Below, piece after piece: positions 8,616-17,194 of a stretch of 33,719 nt of DNA. The stretch covers positions 1 through 33,719 of the forward strand of contig CANCFV010000023.1 in the NCBI GenBank assembly GCA_947377275.1, in the 5' to 3' direction. The stretch comes from Burkholderiales bacterium. GTDB lineage: Bacteria; Pseudomonadota; Gammaproteobacteria; Burkholderiales; Burkholderiaceae_C. Positions within the stretch are counted from its first letter, which is position 1. Each line of letters opens with the position of its first letter. The translations under genes and the position numbers were made by a program. The notes beneath the pieces are model-generated. The model had not been told where the DNA came from and ran no database searches. It was given only the letters and a program-made list of their open reading frames with translations.

Positions 8616-9269
8616 TCACTGGATGATGAAGTTCGCGTAGTGCACCTGCACGATCGGGTTGTAAGACTCGACCTTCTTTTTCTTCTTCTTTTTCTTTTTG
8701 CCAGATGCTTCGGCAGCCTTGGCGGCTTCGTCTTCGTCTTCTGGATCTTCGATTTCGTAGCCCATGGCACGGGCGGCCTCGCGCTTGATCTCTTCGGCCA
8801 GCTTTTGCTTGCCTTCGACGGAGAGCAGCTCTTCAGAGGTCTTGTGCGAGAGGATCAGCAACACCGCGTTGCGGATGGCGGGCATGTAGGCCTTCATCTC
8901 TTCGGCCAGGTGGGCGTCGTCGAGCTGCAGGTTGATGCCGACCTGGGCAAAGCGCTCGGTCTCGCGGTCGGCCAGGTTGACGACGAAGGGCTCTAGGGGC
9001 ACGAAGGTTGGCGGGCCCTTGTGCTCTTCCTTGCCGTGCTCAGGCTTCTTGGCCTCTTTGGCTGGCGCGGCGTGTTCGCCACCGCCATCGCCGTCTTCAC
9101 CTTCTGCGGCAGCAGCGGCCTCGGCGTCGGCCTTTTTCTTCATCATGAAGAAAGCGCCACCACCACCCACCACCAACAGCAGGACCACCGCGGCGATGAT
9201 GATGATGAGTTTCTTGGAGCCCTTTTTGGGGGCTTCGCCTTCGGCCGGTGCGGCGGGGGCTGCTGACAT
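8616..9269 (-). CDS. fliL: Flagellar basal body-associated protein FliL with a nine-lysine tract
   Basis: Single-pass inner-membrane protein that surrounds or supports the MotAB stator. The 217 residues include a transmembrane helix (about 24-46, LIIIIAAVVLLLVVGGGGAFF), an acidic and Lys-rich linker, and the periplasmic stomatin-like domain beginning PTFVPLEPFVVNLADRE and ending VQVHYANFIIQ. It is longer than E. coli FliL (154). Two parts explain this: the linker after the membrane helix and an insertion before the C-terminus made of an acidic stretch (EDPEDEDEAAKAAEASG) then nine consecutive lysines (residues 191-199). The ATG at 9269 has AGGAG eight bases upstream; an in-frame TTG at 9290 is less likely. 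It opens the fliLMNOPQR group; 143 bases separate it from fliK, with no promoter recognised there. Confidence 0.95.
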   Translation of the reverse strand: MSAAPAAPAEGEAPKKGSKKLIIIIAAVVLLLVVGGGGAFFMMKKKADAEAAAAAEGEDGDGGGEHAAPAKEAKKPEHGKEEHKGPPTFVPLEPFVVNLADRETERFAQVGINLQLDDAHLAEEMKAYMPAIRNAVLLILSHKTSEELLSVEGKQKLAEEIKREAARAMGYEIEDPEDEDEAAKAAEASGKKKKKKKKKVESYNPIVQVHYANFIIQ

Positions 9270-9412
9270 GCGCTGATCTCCTGGTGTCAAGACCGAGGCT
9301 CACAGATGCGCCAAGGTCATGAGGGGATTATTGGAAGTCAGCGGTTTATCGATGGATCAATAAGCGACGTGAAACACAGTCGATTCCCGGCGGCCTGTCC
9401 GCGTGACAAAGC

Positions 9413-10840
9413 TCACGCGTACAGGTCCAGTCCACCCAGACGACCCGAGCGCGGCACGCTGACTTGGCGCACGCTCAGGGCATCGGGCTCACCAGCAGCC
9501 TCGCCAAGGCCCGTCCCGCGGCCACCACGGCCCGAGGCGCCCGGCATCCCTGGTGCGTTCTGTTGAGACTGGGCGAACTGCTGCTGTGCGGTTTGCGACG
9601 ACACATCGCCCCCGGTCATGCTCAAGCCCACGTCGCTCAGGGCGGACGACAAGGTCGACAAGCTGGCCTCAATGGCCTGCCTCGTTTCTAACGCGGCGGC
9701 AGCGAAGTCCACCTGCGCCACTGAGCCATCGAGTGAAATTTTCACGTTGATGGGCCCCATCTCGGCCGGGTTGAGGTGCAACTCGGCGGTCATCGGGCCC
9801 TCGGTCACCGACTTGCTCACCCACAGGCTGACCTGATCGCTCAGGGCTTGGGTGAAATCAGGGCTGTTCAGCGGCGTCGGCAGGGTGGCCGATTCCTGGC
9901 GAACGCCTTGGGCGTCGCTCAACGTTTGTTTGAAGCTGGCGGCCTGGGCACCGCTGACGCTGGCCAAAGGGTCCAGGTCCGCTCGCCCTTCTTTGCCAGC
10001 ACGCGTGGCCGCACCCGTGAGGGCTTCGCTTTGCAGTGCGGTCGTTGCGTTGGCGCCGTGCCACGCGCGGGCCTCCAGTGTCATGCCCTGACCTTTTCCG
10101 TCAGTGGGTCGGGCATCTGCCTTGGGGTCGCCCTTGCCCACGGCGGCCAAGCCGCGCTCAGTGCCCGCTTCGCCCTCTGTTGCTTTGGCGCCCTCGCCCT
10201 CCTGCGCGACACCGGCCTGTTGCGCGTGACCGTGCGTGAACGACGCCAGCCACGCCATCATCCCGGCCGAATCGCCCGCCTGGATGGTGGGCGGAGGCGT
10301 GAGTTCACGCACAACGGCAGCGCCCTCACCCATCGCGGTGCTGAAATTGACTTCGTCTTCTTTCTTGGCCGCTGACGCCTCGGCGGCCTCTGCCGGGTCT
10401 TTCTCGGCGGCCTCATTCGGGCGTGCGGTGGCGTTGCCTTTGGCAACCGGCTTGCCCTGGTTGCTGGCGGTGGCGGCCTTGGCTGACGACGATGGCGACG
10501 CAGAAGCACTTGTGCTGCTCGCCCCCGAAGGCGCCGGCTTCGCCTGTGGCCCCGCCTGTTGGCGCGCACGTGCCATGGCCTGCTCGGTCAAGCGGTTGGC
10601 CGCAGGTGCCTTGGCCGAATTCAGGGTGCCAGGCGCAGGGGCTGCAGGTTTGGCCGCTTCGCTGGGCTGAGCCGCCTTGTCCGGCAAGATGGCGTGCTTT
10701 TCAAGCCAGCGCGAAAACGCTGCCTGATCGCTGTTGCCACTGCCTTGCGCGTTGAGGCGAGCCATCAAGTCGTTGGTTGACGGGCTACCGTTGGTCGCGC
10801 CGCTGCCGTTGATGCCTGAAGATTTGATCGGTGTCGACAT
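9413..10840 (-). CDS. fliK: Flagellar hook-length control protein FliK
   Basis: Secreted molecular ruler that measures the hook and switches export from hook to filament proteins. The 475-residue protein has a long low-complexity Ala/Pro/Ser/Gly/Gln-rich N-terminal part, as FliK ruler regions do, and a conserved C-terminal switch domain. That domain includes ALSDQVSLWVSKSVTEGPM, the signature AELHLNPAEMGPINVKISL, then VDFAAAALETRQAIEASL and LRDALS-type LSSALSDVGLS. The tail is Gln-rich (TAQQQFAQSQQ). An AAGGAA Shine-Dalgarno sequence precedes the ATG. It is the last gene of the fliFGHIJK run, 51 bases after fliJ. Confidence 0.94.
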   Translation of the reverse strand: MSTPIKSSGINGSGATNGSPSTNDLMARLNAQGSGNSDQAAFSRWLEKHAILPDKAAQPSEAAKPAAPAPGTLNSAKAPAANRLTEQAMARARQQAGPQAKPAPSGASSTSASASPSSSAKAATASNQGKPVAKGNATARPNEAAEKDPAEAAEASAAKKEDEVNFSTAMGEGAAVVRELTPPPTIQAGDSAGMMAWLASFTHGHAQQAGVAQEGEGAKATEGEAGTERGLAAVGKGDPKADARPTDGKGQGMTLEARAWHGANATTALQSEALTGAATRAGKEGRADLDPLASVSGAQAASFKQTLSDAQGVRQESATLPTPLNSPDFTQALSDQVSLWVSKSVTEGPMTAELHLNPAEMGPINVKISLDGSVAQVDFAAAALETRQAIEASLSTLSSALSDVGLSMTGGDVSSQTAQQQFAQSQQNAPGMPGASGRGGRGTGLGEAAGEPDALSVRQVSVPRSGRLGGLDLYA

Positions 10841-10891
10841 GGTGAAGGGTTCCTTGCTGATGCGGGGCCGCCTCGCGCTGCATGGGTCGGA

Positions 10892-11371
10892 TCAAGCCGA
10901 GCCCGATGCCAGCGAGCCGCCTGTGCCCATGAAGTGCGACAAGCGCGCCAATCTGGCCGCCATTTCGTCAGTGGCTTTTTGCTCCTGGCGGTTTTGCTTG
11001 TGCAACAACTCCGCCTGGCGTTTGTCGATCAGTTGCGCCACCGCCGCCACCTTGCGTTCGCGCTCTATCAATTCCACACGGCCCAGCGCCACATGGCGCT
11101 CGGCCTGCGCCACACGGCGCTCTTGGTCACCCACGGCCTCGGCCAGGCGGTTCATGAAGTCTTGGTAGCAACGGATGATCTCCATGCCGCCAGACTGCTT
11201 GAACTGTGTCTGCCAACGCTGTTGGTACTCCTTGCGCCAGTCGTCCAGCGACTGGGCCTGCTGCCTGGCCGCCTCATGCGCGCGGCGGCGGCTCTCCAAC
11301 TCGGACATCGCCTCGTCGCGGGCTTTCTCTGCCGTTTCCAACACCATCAGCAGGGCCTGGTTGGCACTCAT
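10892..11371 (-). CDS. fliJ: Flagellar export chaperone and ATPase-stalk protein FliJ
   Basis: Coiled-coil protein that forms the central stalk of the FliI ATPase ring and helps escort substrates. The 159 residues are almost entirely helical, rich in Arg, Glu, Gln and Ala, with heptad-like spacing from about residue 5 to 140 (for example AEKARDEAMSELESRRRAHE). Recognition rests on this composition, its size (E. coli FliJ 147) and its position between fliI and fliK, as the family is weakly conserved. It lies 42 bases downstream of fliI. Confidence 0.9.
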   Translation of the reverse strand: MSANQALLMVLETAEKARDEAMSELESRRRAHEAARQQAQSLDDWRKEYQQRWQTQFKQSGGMEIIRCYQDFMNRLAEAVGDQERRVAQAERHVALGRVELIERERKVAAVAQLIDKRQAELLHKQNRQEQKATDEMAARLARLSHFMGTGGSLASGSA

Positions 11372-11413
11372 GTGATCTCACTCCTGCCCCAGCGGGCGCT
11401 GCATGCGGGTACG

Positions 11414-12844
11414 TCAGGTGGACACGGTGTGGTGCAACTGCTCGACGCTGTCGCCCATGAACGCGGGCTCGTTCATGCCTTGCTGTAACAACCCCACCAT
11501 GGCCGGGTGTGCGCGCACAGCTTGGTCCAGGTCGTGGTCATGGCCGGGTGAGTAAGCACCCAACTGGATCAGGTCGCGGGCCTTGCTGTACTTCGACCAC
11601 ATTTGGCGGAAGCGTCGCGCATCATCGATATGGTGAACGTCTGCGACGTTGTGCATCACCCGAGAAGCACTGCGTTCGATGTCTATTGCTGGGAAATGGC
11701 CTGACTCGGCCAGCTCACGCGAGAGCACGATGTGGCCATCCAAAATGGCGCGGGCCGCATCTGCAATGGGGTCTTGCTGGTCATCGCCCTCAGACAGGAC
11801 GGTGTAAAAGGCCGTGATCGAGCCGTGCCCATTGAGGCCATTGCCGCTGCGCTCAACCAGCTGAGGCAGTTTGGCGAAGCACGATGGCGGGTAGCCCTTG
11901 GTGGCGGGCGGCTCACCAATGGCCAGCGCGATTTCACGCTGGGCCATGGCGTAGCGCGTGAGCGAGTCCATCAACAAGAGCACATGCAGGCCCTGGTCGC
12001 GGAAATGCTCGGCCACGGCGGTAGCGTAGTTGGCGCCTTGCATGCGGGTCAGGGGCGGCGCGTCGGCCGGAGCGGCCACCACCACCGAGCGGGCCAGCCC
12101 GTCTTCGCCCAAGATGTCTTCGATGAATTCTTTGACTTCGCGGCCCCGCTCGCCGATCAGGCCCACCACGATGACGTCGGCCTGCGTGTAGCGGGCCATC
12201 ATGCCCAGCAGCACGCTCTTGCCCACGCCCGAGCCGGCGAACAAGCCGATGCGCTGACCACGGCCCACGGTGAGCATCGAATTGATGGCGCGCACGCCCG
12301 TGTCCAGCGGCAGGCGCACCGGGTCGCGCTCCATCGCGTTGATCGGGCGACGTGCCAGGGGCTCGCTGCGCACGTGCTGCAGCGCGCCTTTGCGGTCCAT
12401 GGGCTCGCCTTGGGCATTGACCACGCGGCCCAGCAGGCCACTGCCAATGGGCAAGTGGCGCGTGCGGTCTTCGCTGCGGCGCCAAGGGTGGTTCGGGCGA
12501 CCCAGCACCGGCGGGTTGATCGGGATGGTGCGGGGCACCACGCGGGCGCCGCTGGACAGGCCGTGCACCTCGGCCGTGGGCATCAGGTAGGCACGGTCGC
12601 CAGCAAAGCCCACCACCTCGGCCAGCGCTGGGGTGGATTCGAGCCGGGTTTCAGAATGGATCTCGCACACGGCGCCCACCGGCAAACGCAGGCCCGCAGC
12701 CTCCAGCACCAGGCCGGCCACACGCACCAGCTTGCCCTGGTTCTCCAGCGGCAGCCGCGCACCCGCGCAGGCATCCAGGTCGTCCAGGAAGCGGCTCCAG
12801 CGGTCCATCTCAAGATCTTGACGGCCGCGAATGGGCATGTTCAT
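11414..12844 (-). CDS. fliI: Flagellum-specific ATPase FliI
   Basis: Cytoplasmic F1-beta-like ATPase that energises the flagellar type III export system. The 476 residues show Walker A AGSGVGKS (about 199-206), the family block LIGERGREVKEFIED with its catalytic Glu, Walker B VLLLMDSLTRYA (about 280-291) and GEPPATKGYPPSCFAKLPQL. The first ATG (12844) overlaps the fliH stop by ATGA and has a strong GGAGGA six bases upstream, which decides the start over the ATG two codons later. Slightly longer than E. coli FliI (457). Confidence 0.98.
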   Translation of the reverse strand: MNMPIRGRQDLEMDRWSRFLDDLDACAGARLPLENQGKLVRVAGLVLEAAGLRLPVGAVCEIHSETRLESTPALAEVVGFAGDRAYLMPTAEVHGLSSGARVVPRTIPINPPVLGRPNHPWRRSEDRTRHLPIGSGLLGRVVNAQGEPMDRKGALQHVRSEPLARRPINAMERDPVRLPLDTGVRAINSMLTVGRGQRIGLFAGSGVGKSVLLGMMARYTQADVIVVGLIGERGREVKEFIEDILGEDGLARSVVVAAPADAPPLTRMQGANYATAVAEHFRDQGLHVLLLMDSLTRYAMAQREIALAIGEPPATKGYPPSCFAKLPQLVERSGNGLNGHGSITAFYTVLSEGDDQQDPIADAARAILDGHIVLSRELAESGHFPAIDIERSASRVMHNVADVHHIDDARRFRQMWSKYSKARDLIQLGAYSPGHDHDLDQAVRAHPAMVGLLQQGMNEPAFMGDSVEQLHHTVST

Positions 12845-13893
12845 GCGGGTTCCTCCGGCAGGGTGGATTCGGCAGGCCAGCTGTCCATGTCGTCTTCACC
12901 TTGGGGCAGTTGCACCTCTGTGGAACCCACCGCCTCGCGGCCACCGTCCCACGGCGCTGTGTGCCCCAGTGAAGCCGCGGCGCGGTCCCAACGGGCTTGC
13001 ACGGTGGCGTCCACCACCGCGATGTCTGATTCCACCAAACACCCCCCGCGGGTGATCGCCGGATCAGCCACCAAACGCGCCCCCTTGACCTGCAACACCT
13101 CGGCCAGCTGAGCCTGTGCCAAGGCATGGTCGTCGGGGTTGAGCCTGAGCACGATCTGGCGGGCCGAGCCCAACAGGACGCCCAGGGCCTCGTCGGCCAC
13201 GTCCACCACCACCTCGGGATTCTGGTGCAGCTCGGTGCGCACCACCTGGCGGGCCAGCTCCAAGGCCACGCCTGCAATGCGACCGGCCAATTGCTGCTCA
13301 AGGGATTCGAGCCGGCGGTGAAAGTCAGAGGCCAGCGCACCCACCTGGTCGCTCATGTAGGCGGCCATCTGCGCGGCTTGGGTCTGCTTGTAGCTCTCTA
13401 AAGCGGCCAGGCCATTGCGGTAACCGTCTTGGTAGCCCGACTGGCGGGCGCTGTTGACCAGCTCGTCCACATTGGGTGGCGGCGGTGCATCTTCTTTGGC
13501 TGCGGCAGCCTTCTCTTCGGCTTGGGCCTGGCCGGGCATGCCACCCACGATGGGGCGGCGCGGTGCCGCAGGCTTGCTGGCTGCGGTGGGCTGCGCGTGG
13601 GGTCTGGCTGCTTGAGTGGTGCCAGGCGCTGCCGAGGGCCGCGCACCGACGGGCGAGCCGGCAGACACCGGTGCGTGCTGCGCCGTGCCCGGCTTCATGC
13701 TCGGGCGGATCTCAGCGGCCGCACGCTCGGCCAGCGTGGGCTTGCGCACGCCCGCTTCGGCTGCCGGTGGGACGGGCTGAGGCTCGAAGGTTTGCGGTGC
13801 CCAGGCCGAGAACGAGCCCAGCTCCTCGCGCGGAATGAAGCGCGCGTAAGTGTTGGGCACGCCGTTTGGCGGGTTGGAATTAGACGTACTCAT
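12841..13893 (-). CDS. fliH: Flagellar assembly protein FliH with extended Pro/Ala-rich N-terminus
   Basis: Negative regulator and peripheral-stalk-like partner of FliI that docks the ATPase on the C ring. The 350 residues are longer than E. coli FliH (228). About 140 N-terminal residues are Pro/Ala-rich and look disordered, and a conserved C-terminal half starts near VDELVNSARQSGYQDGYRNG, with the Gly-spaced motif typical of FliH. It continues with VALELARQVVRTELHQNPEV, VLRLNPDDHALAQ and GGCLVESDIAVVDATVQARW. The start overlaps the fliG stop by 14 bases, and the end overlaps fliI by 4. Confidence 0.94.
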   Translation of the reverse strand: MSTSNSNPPNGVPNTYARFIPREELGSFSAWAPQTFEPQPVPPAAEAGVRKPTLAERAAAEIRPSMKPGTAQHAPVSAGSPVGARPSAAPGTTQAARPHAQPTAASKPAAPRRPIVGGMPGQAQAEEKAAAAKEDAPPPPNVDELVNSARQSGYQDGYRNGLAALESYKQTQAAQMAAYMSDQVGALASDFHRRLESLEQQLAGRIAGVALELARQVVRTELHQNPEVVVDVADEALGVLLGSARQIVLRLNPDDHALAQAQLAEVLQVKGARLVADPAITRGGCLVESDIAVVDATVQARWDRAAASLGHTAPWDGGREAVGSTEVQLPQGEDDMDSWPAESTLPEEPA

Positions 13894-14875
13894 CGTCGCC
13901 TCCGCTGCTCAACACGATCTGGCCTTCGTCAGACAAACGACGCACGATCTTGAGCAATTCCTTCTGTTCAGCTTCCACTTCTGACAGTTTGACGGGACCG
14001 CGCGATTCCAGATCCTCCTTGAGGGTTTCCGCTGCGCGAGAGGACATGTTCTTGAACACTTTGTCACGAATCTCGGGCGACCCACCCTTGAGCGCGATGA
14101 TGAGCGACTCGGTCTGCACCTCTTTGAGCAGCGACTGGAAGCCCTTGTCGTCCAGCTTGGCCAGGTCATCGAAGGTGAACATGTTGTCCATGATCTTCTG
14201 CGCCAGATCGCCATCGGCCTCGCGGATGTAGTCCAGCACCGAGGTCTCCAGGCTCGAACCCATCAAGTTGATGATTTCGGCTGCGGGCTTGACCCCGCCC
14301 AGCGACGACTTTTTGAGCTGGGTGCCGCCCGCCAGCACACGCGACAGCACCTCGTTGAGGTCCTTGAGCGCCGAAGGCTGGATGCCGTCGAGCGTGGCAA
14401 TCCGCACCATCACCTCGTTGCGGTGGCGATCGCTGAAGGCCTTGAGCACCGATGAAGACTGGTCCGGATCCAAGTGAACCAAGATGGCCGCCACGATCTG
14501 CGGGTGCTCGTTGCGCAGCAGTTCAGCCACCGAGCCAGGGTCCATCCACTTCAGGCTTTCGATGCCGGTCACATCGCTGCCCTGGATGATCCGGTCGATC
14601 AGCAAATTGGCCTTGTCATCGCCCAGCGCCCTGCGCAGCACCGACTTGATGTACTCGTCGGTGTCGGGCACCAACATGCCCATCTCGGTCGACTCTTGGG
14701 CAAAGCGCCCCAGCACCGACTCCACCCGCTCCCTGGTCACGGTCTTGAGCTTGGCAATCGTCTCGCCCAGGTGCTGAACCTCCTTGGGCTCCAGGTGCTT
14801 GAACACCTCGGCTGCTTCTTCCTCGCCCAGCGACATCAGCAAAATGGCGGCGTCTTCGAGGCCTTGATCGTCCAT
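13880..14875 (-). CDS. fliG: Flagellar motor switch protein FliG
   Basis: C-ring protein that contacts the stator and transmits torque. The 331 residues match E. coli FliG in length and show MSLGEEEAAEVFKHLEPKEV at the N-terminus, the EHPQIVAAILVHLD motif in the middle domain, the hydrophobic-patch motif MFTFDDLAKLDDKGFQSLL, and the C-terminal charged torque helix region (GSPEIRDKVFKNMSSRAAE). It begins 15 bases after fliF and overlaps the start of fliH by 14 bases. Confidence 0.98.
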   Translation of the reverse strand: MDDQGLEDAAILLMSLGEEEAAEVFKHLEPKEVQHLGETIAKLKTVTRERVESVLGRFAQESTEMGMLVPDTDEYIKSVLRRALGDDKANLLIDRIIQGSDVTGIESLKWMDPGSVAELLRNEHPQIVAAILVHLDPDQSSSVLKAFSDRHRNEVMVRIATLDGIQPSALKDLNEVLSRVLAGGTQLKKSSLGGVKPAAEIINLMGSSLETSVLDYIREADGDLAQKIMDNMFTFDDLAKLDDKGFQSLLKEVQTESLIIALKGGSPEIRDKVFKNMSSRAAETLKEDLESRGPVKLSEVEAEQKELLKIVRRLSDEGQIVLSSGGDDEYV

Positions 14876-14890
14876 GAGGCGCTTTCAGTG

Positions 14891-16612
14891 TCAGTTGTTC
14901 ATCCAGCCGCGCATGACCGTGGCCATGGCCAGGGGGTTCTCGCGGGCCAGTTTTCGGGCGGCTTCGAGGCGGGCGTCCACGCCGGGCGCCTCCAGTGCCT
15001 GCAGCGGTTGGCCATCGGGGCCCAGCGCGACGTTGCCGTTTTGCAAAGCAGGCAACTCTTCGGCGTCGTTGACCACGGCGTTGAGCTTGGGCTTGTCGTC
15101 TTCGGCCGCCGGCACCGGCTTGGCAGCCTGGATCGCAGGACGGATGGCGCCAAACACCACGATCAGGGCCGCCAGGGTCAAGGCACCAGGCACGGCCAGC
15201 GTGCGGATCAAGTCAATCGTTTCGGGCTGCTTCCACAGCGGCGTGTTGTCAGGCTCTTCTTTCGTGACTTGGAAGGGGGCAGTGATCACCTTCACCGAAT
15301 CGCCACGCTTGTCGTCCACACCGATCGACTCGCGCACCAACGCCGTCAGCTTGTCCAACTCTTCTTGCGGGATCGCCTCGGTGGTGGTCTTGCCCTTCGC
15401 ATCGGTCTTCGTGCGGTGGTTCAGCACCACGGCCGCGTTCAGGCGTTTGATGGTGCCGGTGCCCGTGCGCGTCACACGCACCGTCTTGTCCACCTCGTAA
15501 TTGGTCACCGCCTCACGGCGGCTGTTGCCCGAGGCGGCACCCGCACCAGCGGCTTGCAAAGGCTGTGAGGCGCCATTGACCGGCGCCGTGGCCGGCGTGG
15601 GCGGCTGGTTGCTTTGCGCACCCGGCACACCCGTGGCCGGCGCGCCGCTTTGGCCCACTTGCTCGCTGGTTTGCTGGCTGCGCACCGTCGATGGCGCCGA
15701 CACACCCTGGTTCGGCTTGTACTCTTCGGCGGTCGATTCGATCTGCGAGAAATCCACCTCTGCCGTCACCTGCGCCCGCAGGTTCTCCTTGCCCAGCACG
15801 GGCTCCAGGATGTCGCGGATGCGCTGGGTGTAGTTGTTCTCGATCTGGCGCACGTACTGCAGTTGCTGCGCATCCAGGCCGCCTTGGTCGGCGCCTTCTT
15901 GCGCGGCCGAGATCAGCGCGCCCGTCTGGTCCACGATGCTGACCGCCTTGGGCGACATCTCCGGCACGCTGGACGACACCAGGTGCACGATGCCCGCCAC
16001 CTGCGCGCGGTCCAGGGTCCGACCGGGGTACAGCGTCAGCACCACCGAAGCCGAAGGCTTTTGCTGCTCGCGGAAAAAGCCATTCTGATTGGGCAAGGCC
16101 AAATGCACGCGGGCGCTCTGCACGCTGGCAATGCCTTGCATCGAACGGGTCAACTCACCCTCCAGGCCGCGCTGAAAGTTCAGGCGCTCTTGGAACTGCG
16201 TCACCCCGAATTTCTGGGACTCCATCAGCTCGAAGCCCACCACCGAGCCCTTGGGCAGCCCGGCCGAAGCCAGCTTCAAGCGCACGTCATGCACCTTGTC
16301 GGCCGGCACCAAGATGGCCGCACCGCCATCGGCATGCTTGTAAGGCACCTGCATCTGCTGCAGCTGGGCGAGGATTGCGCCACCGTCCTTGTCAGACAAG
16401 TTGGTGTAGAGCACGCGGTAATCGCCCTCACGGCCCCACATCATCATCGCAGCGAAGATGGCCAGCAGCACTGCGATGCCACCGCCCAGCATCATCTTGC
16501 GCTGGGCAGGCAAAGCCATCACGCGCTGCACAAAACCGTTCGGCACGGCTTCGATCACCTGGCCAGAGGGCGCTACAGCAAGGGCTTGAGGTTGAGCAAC
16601 AGTGACGTCCAT
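14891..16612 (-). CDS. fliF: Flagellar MS-ring protein FliF
   Basis: Forms the MS ring, the membrane base on which the motor and export gate assemble. The 573 residues have two transmembrane helices (about 41-60, MMLGGGIAVLLAIFAAMMMW, and near 465-485, LAVPGALTLAALIVVFGAI) around a large periplasmic part. That part contains LYTNLSDKDGGAILAQLQQM, the ring-building-motif segment PFIREQQ-like NGFFREQQKPSASVVLTLYP, and a low-complexity Gln/Pro/Ala loop. The C-terminal tail after the second helix carries the FliG-binding end (ENPLAMATVMRGWMNN). The ATG at 16612 (MDVTVAQPQ) is preferred; a further 18 in-frame upstream codons lie in the promoter gap. A sigma-54-type promoter lies about 100 bases upstream. 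Confidence 0.97.
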   Translation of the reverse strand: MDVTVAQPQALAVAPSGQVIEAVPNGFVQRVMALPAQRKMMLGGGIAVLLAIFAAMMMWGREGDYRVLYTNLSDKDGGAILAQLQQMQVPYKHADGGAAILVPADKVHDVRLKLASAGLPKGSVVGFELMESQKFGVTQFQERLNFQRGLEGELTRSMQGIASVQSARVHLALPNQNGFFREQQKPSASVVLTLYPGRTLDRAQVAGIVHLVSSSVPEMSPKAVSIVDQTGALISAAQEGADQGGLDAQQLQYVRQIENNYTQRIRDILEPVLGKENLRAQVTAEVDFSQIESTAEEYKPNQGVSAPSTVRSQQTSEQVGQSGAPATGVPGAQSNQPPTPATAPVNGASQPLQAAGAGAASGNSRREAVTNYEVDKTVRVTRTGTGTIKRLNAAVVLNHRTKTDAKGKTTTEAIPQEELDKLTALVRESIGVDDKRGDSVKVITAPFQVTKEEPDNTPLWKQPETIDLIRTLAVPGALTLAALIVVFGAIRPAIQAAKPVPAAEDDKPKLNAVVNDAEELPALQNGNVALGPDGQPLQALEAPGVDARLEAARKLARENPLAMATVMRGWMNN

Positions 16613-16715
16613 GGGCACTCTAGGTAGGGGGCCGTGCACCGAAACAACACGGTGCCGCAAACCCACGAGAACGAACCCATTATTCGGAGTCAGACGCCTT
16701 CAAATTGCCGCGAAC

Positions 16716-16731
16716 AGCAAGCCATTTGCCA
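16716..16731 (-). promoter_or_regulatory. Sigma-54 (RpoN) type promoter for fliF
   Basis: Minus strand reads TGGCAAATGGCTTGCT. Against the RpoN consensus TGGCACGNNNNTTGCW it keeps the -24 GG, the -12 GC and the exact ten-base spacing, and differs at two positions (the C and G after TGGCA). Transcription would start near 16705, giving a leader of about 93 bases to the fliF ATG. Confidence 0.6.
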
Positions 16732-16807
16732 AGCACTTTCGCCCATCGCCCCCCAGGTAAATGCGTACATTGGCTCCTGTGGTGAACTGCATCACGACCT
16801 GTCGGGG

Positions 16808-16835
16808 TTATCGGCACCATGGACCTCAAACTCAA
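16808..16835 (-). promoter_or_regulatory. Possible FliA (sigma-28) promoter reading toward fliF
   Basis: A perfect GCCGATAA -10 element lies on the minus strand at 16808-16815, with TTGAGTTT (6 of 8 matches to TAAAGTTT) at 16828-16835 as a -35. The spacer is 12 bases rather than the usual 11. The -35 lies inside the first codons of fliE. The consensus used is the enterobacterial one. Confidence 0.35.
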
Positions 16836-17169
16836 GCCCTTTGATTTCGCCCAAGCCGCTGCCAAAGCCGGCATGGCCGACGTCGCCCGGCGCGTCGAGG
16901 CCAAAACCCGGCTGGACGCCGCAGCCCAAAGCGGCGCGGTCGAAAAACCCAACTTCCAGTCGGCCTTCACCGGGGCGCTCAACTCCATCAGCCAGGCGCA
17001 GGCCACGGCCAGCACCATGCAGCGCGAAGTGCAGTTCGACAACCCCACCGTCAGCCTGGAAGAAACCATGATCGCCATGCAAAAGGCGCAGCTGGGCTTC
17101 CAATCGGCCGTGCAGGTGCGCAACAAGCTCGTTCAGGCATACACCGATATCATGAACATGCAGATCTGA
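16819..17169 (+). CDS. fliE: Flagellar hook-basal body protein FliE
   Basis: Rod-proximal adaptor joining the MS ring to the rod. The 116 residues end in the conserved FliE C-terminus: PTVSLEETMIAMQKAQLGFQ followed by VRNKLVQAYTDIMNMQI. Its length is close to E. coli FliE (104). It is divergent from fliF, the same arrangement as in E. coli. The Shine-Dalgarno sequence is weak (GGGG about 11 bases upstream), and no promoter could be recognised on the plus strand. It is followed after 25 bases by the unrelated MFS gene. Confidence 0.97.
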   Translation: MDLKLKPFDFAQAAAKAGMADVARRVEAKTRLDAAAQSGAVEKPNFQSAFTGALNSISQAQATASTMQREVQFDNPTVSLEETMIAMQKAQLGFQSAVQVRNKLVQAYTDIMNMQI

Positions 17170-17194
17170 CGCCCCACGCGCCCATCTGCCGGAC

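Noticed and set aside
9270-9412. A sigma-54 or sigma-28 promoter before fliL
   Set aside because: No element with correct spacing was found; the best GG/GC pair was one base off and no GCCGATAA is present.
15614-16627. Plus-strand open frame of 337 codons, His/Leu/Arg-rich
   Set aside because: It is antisense to fliF and has no recognisable domain.
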